This document shows, one piece after another, positions 61,878 through 64,000 of a stretch of DNA of 64,000 nucleotides (position 1 is the stretch's first letter; each line of letters opens with the position of its first letter). This stretch comes from Lentzea cavernae (GTDB lineage Bacteria; Actinomycetota; Actinomycetes; Mycobacteriales; Pseudonocardiaceae). Under the pieces are notes generated by a model. It searched no databases. It was given only the letters and a program-made list of their open reading frames with translations, and was not told the origin of the DNA. The DNA lies in the NCBI RefSeq assembly GCF_014653695.1, contig NZ_BNAR01000019.1, forward strand, positions 62,001 to 126,000, in the 5' to 3' direction. Position numbers and translations under genes: made by a program.

Positions 61878-62366
61878 TCAGTCTTCCTTCGCGGGACGGG
61901 CCTCGGGAGGCAGCACACCCCAGTCGATGAGCTGCTCGGTGAGCTCGCCCGGCGTCATGTCGTAGATGATCGCGAGCGAGCGCAGGTCCTCGGTGCGGAT
62001 GGAGAGGACCTTGCCGTTGTAGTCGCCGCGCTGCGACTGGATGGTCGCGGCGTAGCGGGCCAGCGGGCCGACCTTCTCGACGGGCAGCTGCTGCAGCCGT
62101 TCGAGGTTGATCACGATCTTGGTGGCCGGCTCGGCGCCGGAGGGCACGCGGCCCTCGGGCAGGAGCTCGGCGACGGGAACCCCGTAGAAGTCGGCCAGCT
62201 CGGCCAGCTTCTGCACGGTCACCGCGCGGTCGCCGCGCTCGTACGAACCCACGACCACCGCCTTCCAGCGACCGCCGGACTTCTGCTCGACGCCGTGCAG
62301 GGACAGACCCTGCTGCTGGCGGATAGCGCGGAGCTTGGCCCCCAGCGCCTTGGCGTAGTCGCCCAT
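61878..62366 (-). CDS. bldD: Developmental master regulator BldD
   Basis: A 162-residue regulator of development. The HTH domain (about 1-70, with SYERGDRAVTVQKLAELADF) binds DNA; the C-terminal domain has the cyclic-di-GMP signature Arg113-Gly-Asp115 then Arg124-Thr-Glu-Asp127, the same RxD-X8-RxxD arrangement as Streptomyces BldD. It would dimerise through tetrameric c-di-GMP and repress sporulation genes. Located between nusB-side genes and pyrR, as in Streptomyces apart from the inserted block. Confidence 0.95.
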   Translation of the reverse strand: MGDYAKALGAKLRAIRQQQGLSLHGVEQKSGGRWKAVVVGSYERGDRAVTVQKLAELADFYGVPVAELLPEGRVPSGAEPATKIVINLERLQQLPVEKVGPLARYAATIQSQRGDYNGKVLSIRTEDLRSLAIIYDMTPGELTEQLIDWGVLPPEARPAKED

Positions 62367-62438
62367 GTGGCGGTTCTCCGTTCATTCGCCCCGTCAGCAG
62401 TACGGGCGTGCTGTGGGGGAGGCTTAGATCGATACGCA

Positions 62439-62453
62439 GAGTAATGATTACTC
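62439..62453. promoter_or_regulatory. Palindrome GAGTAAT-G-ATTACTC upstream of bldD
   Basis: Perfect 7-nt arms in the bldD-pyrR intergenic region, 73 nt from the bldD start. It is an A/T-richer patch in high-GC DNA. It does not match the BldD box closely, so another regulator is possible. Confidence 0.4.
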
Positions 62454-62591
62454 GCCGTGGTCGGCAGGTCAAGCTGATCTCAAGGAGAGACGCGCGCCAC
62501 GCCTGGCCGACCACTCGGATGGTTGACCGTCCTCAGGTGATACGGTGCAGGTCAGCCTAGTTGCAGCTAGGTGTCCGACGTCCTTTAAGGA

Positions 62592-62609
62592 CCCGTCCAG
62601 TGAGGCGGG
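62592..62609 (+). promoter_or_regulatory. PyrR-binding hairpin in the pyr leader
   Basis: CCCG (62592-62595) and CGGG (62606-62609) form a stem with loop TCCAGTGAGG, matching the PyrR anti-antiterminator loop (UCCNGNGAGG type). The ribosome site aaggagg (62611-62617) follows at once, so bound PyrR would block translation, as known for mycobacterial pyrR. Outer bases ggacc/ggtcc extend the stem across the ribosome site. Confidence 0.75.
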
Positions 62610-62624
62610 GAAGGAGGTCCACCC

Positions 62625-63197
62625 GTGGCGTCACGTCAACGTGGCGCGACGGATCCGGCCGGGGATCGCGAGATTCTCTCGGCCGGTGACGTCGCGCGCA
62701 CTGTCGCCCGAATGGCCCATCAGATCATCGAGAAGACCGCTCTCGATGCACCCAGCGCACCCGAAGTCGTCTTGATGGGTATTCCCAGCCGGGGAGCCCC
62801 CCTCGCACGACGTCTAGCCGCTAAGATCGCCGAATTTTCCGGCCGCACGGTGCACGAGGGCACGCTCGACATCACCCTCTACCGCGACGACCTGCGCCGA
62901 GGCCCCACGAGGCCCCTCGAGGCGACGAAGCTGCCCGAGGGCGGCATCGACGACAGGCTGGTCGTGCTCGTCGACGACGTGCTGTTCTCCGGCCGCACGA
63001 TCCGCTCCGCCCTCGACGCCCTGCGCGACCACGGCCGCCCCCGCGCGGTCCAGCTCGCCGTGCTGGTCGACCGGGGCCACCGCGAGCTGCCGATCCGCGC
63101 GGACTACGTCGGCAAGAACCTGCCGACCTCGAAGACCGAGGACGTCGTCGTGATGCTGGAAGAGTTCGACGGCCGCGACGGAGTGGTGCTGAAGTGA
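62625..63197 (+). CDS. pyrR: PyrR regulator/uracil phosphoribosyltransferase
   Basis: A 190-residue bifunctional protein. LVVLVDDVLFSGRTIRSALD is the PRPP loop, and MGIPSRGAPLARRLA the flanking nucleotide site. It binds pyr mRNA in response to UMP/UTP; the leader hairpin at 62592 is the probable target. Starts at GTG 62625 and overlaps pyrB (GTGA). Confidence 0.95.
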   Translation: MASRQRGATDPAGDREILSAGDVARTVARMAHQIIEKTALDAPSAPEVVLMGIPSRGAPLARRLAAKIAEFSGRTVHEGTLDITLYRDDLRRGPTRPLEATKLPEGGIDDRLVVLVDDVLFSGRTIRSALDALRDHGRPRAVQLAVLVDRGHRELPIRADYVGKNLPTSKTEDVVVMLEEFDGRDGVVLK

Positions 63198-64000
63198 AGC
63201 ACCTGCTCTCCACCGACGGCCTCGACCGCGACCAGGCGATCGCGATCCTCGACACCGCGGACCGGCTGAAGCAGGCGCTGCTCGGCCGCGAGGTCCGCAA
63301 GCTGCCGACGCTGCGCGGCCGCACGGTGATCACGATGTTCTACGAGAACAGCACCCGCACCCGCGTCAGCTTCGAGATCGCCGGCAAGTGGATGTCCGCC
63401 GACGTGATCAACGTCAGCAGCTCCGGTTCCAGCGTCAGCAAGGGCGAAAGCCTCAGGGACACCGTGCTGACCCTGCAGGCGGCGGGAGCCGACTGCGTGA
63501 TCGTGCGCCACCCGGCTTCCGGTGCGGCACACCGGCTCGCGGGCTGGCTCAAGCACACGAACACGTCCGTGGTGAACGCCGGCGACGGCATGCACGAGCA
63601 CCCCACGCAGGCGTTGCTCGACGCCGCCACGCTGCGCGACCGCCTGGGCGACCTCGACGGCCGCCGCGTCGCGATCGTCGGCGACGTCCTGCACAGCCGC
63701 GTCGCCCGGTCGAACGTGCACCTGCTGACGACGCTCGGCGCCGAGGTCACGCTGGTCGCGCCGCCGACCCTGCTGCCCACCGGTGTCGAGAACTGGCCGG
63801 TCGCGGTCTCGCACGAGATCGACTCCGAGCTCGCCTCGCAGGACGCGGTGATGTTGCTGCGCGTGCAGGCCGAGCGGATGACCGGCGGGTTCTTCCCGAG
63901 CTCGCGCGAGTACTCGATCGCGTACGGCCTCAACGAGCGGCGTCTGAAGCTGCTGCCCGAGCACGCCGTCGTGCTGCACCCCGGCCCGATGCTGCGCGGC
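63194..64000 (+). CDS. pyrB: Aspartate carbamoyltransferase, catalytic chain (3' end outside window)
   Basis: First 269 codons of the transcarbamylase that condenses carbamoyl phosphate with aspartate. ENSTRTRVSFEIAG binds carbamoyl phosphate; SSSGSSVSKGESLRDT is the mobile loop with Lys; and HPTQALLDAATLRD and GDVLHSRVARSN continue the active site. The frame is open at the right edge. Confidence 0.95.
   Translation, partial: MKHLLSTDGLDRDQAIAILDTADRLKQALLGREVRKLPTLRGRTVITMFYENSTRTRVSFEIAGKWMSADVINVSSSGSSVSKGESLRDTVLTLQAAGADCVIVRHPASGAAHRLAGWLKHTNTSVVNAGDGMHEHPTQALLDAATLRDRLGDLDGRRVAIVGDVLHSRVARSNVHLLTTLGAEVTLVAPPTLLPTGVENWPVAVSHEIDSELASQDAVMLLRVQAERMTGGFFPSSREYSIAYGLNERRLKLLPEHAVVLHPGPMLRG

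Overview
The window is high-GC actinobacterial DNA with strong third-codon-position G/C bias, many GTG/TTG starts and dense ATGA/GTGA gene overlaps. The gene set (BldD, DasR, a mycothiol-type DinB protein, the MoxR/DUF58/SpoIIM/RDD neighbourhood, Tat-exported hydrolases, PyrR-type leader) points to a filamentous actinomycete, most likely Pseudonocardiaceae (Lentzea/Saccharothrix/Actinosynnema type). That placement is inferred from gene content and style, not from a marker gene.

Region 1 (1-20.9 kb) is largely accessory or catabolic: a partial MoxR-like ATPase, a secreted CBM-FN3-GH5 cellulase, a GCS2-family ligase, a phosphopantetheinyl transferase/phosphoesterase pair, a proline-rich protein fused to a truncated transposase, a four-gene LytTR-type two-component/SSS-symporter operon, a Ski2-like helicase, a glutamine synthetase-like enzyme beside a MarR regulator, a PLP decarboxylase and a Tat-exported GH95-like hydrolase. 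Two nearly identical repeats of about 390 bp (6338-6727 and 16759-17155), each with a 123-nt palindromic core, sit between convergent genes here.

Region 2 (21-32.7 kb) has an ECF cobalt/nickel transporter with a fused CbiQ-CbiO protein, a TetR gene beside NTF2-like and APH-like genes, and a membrane/peptidoglycan-type cluster (RDD and SpoIIM divergent; then polytopic membrane protein, DUF4129, DUF4350, MoxR and DUF58 as one operon).

Region 3 (32.7-64 kb) follows the conserved actinobacterial housekeeping string rarA, alaS-ruvX-mltG-aroE, prepilin peptidase-aroC-aroK-aroB-aroQ, pepQ-efp-nusB, bldD, pyrR-pyrB. It is interrupted by accessory blocks: 42.6-49.4 kb (OmpR-type two-component system with a GerMN lipoprotein, PAP2 phosphatase, and a GlcNAc-type PTS with HPr, EIIC, DasR, EIIB and EIIA around a dre operator), 53.2-56.1 kb (small membrane protein, GNAT, a protein with an amyloid-motif-like N-terminus, VOC protein, lipoprotein) and 58.7-61.8 kb (HD protein, NmrA-like protein, tandem SigJ-like ECF sigma genes, the second degenerate).

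Regulatory signals readable in the sequence include a DasR dre site, a PyrR-binding leader hairpin, an iron-box-like site before a siderophore-type acetyltransferase, a GntR-type palindrome before the GH95 gene, several bidirectional terminators, a hairpin enclosing the start codon of the prepilin peptidase, and a set of leaderless genes whose -10 hexamer lies 6-8 nt before the start codon. No rRNA, tRNA or CRISPR array was seen.
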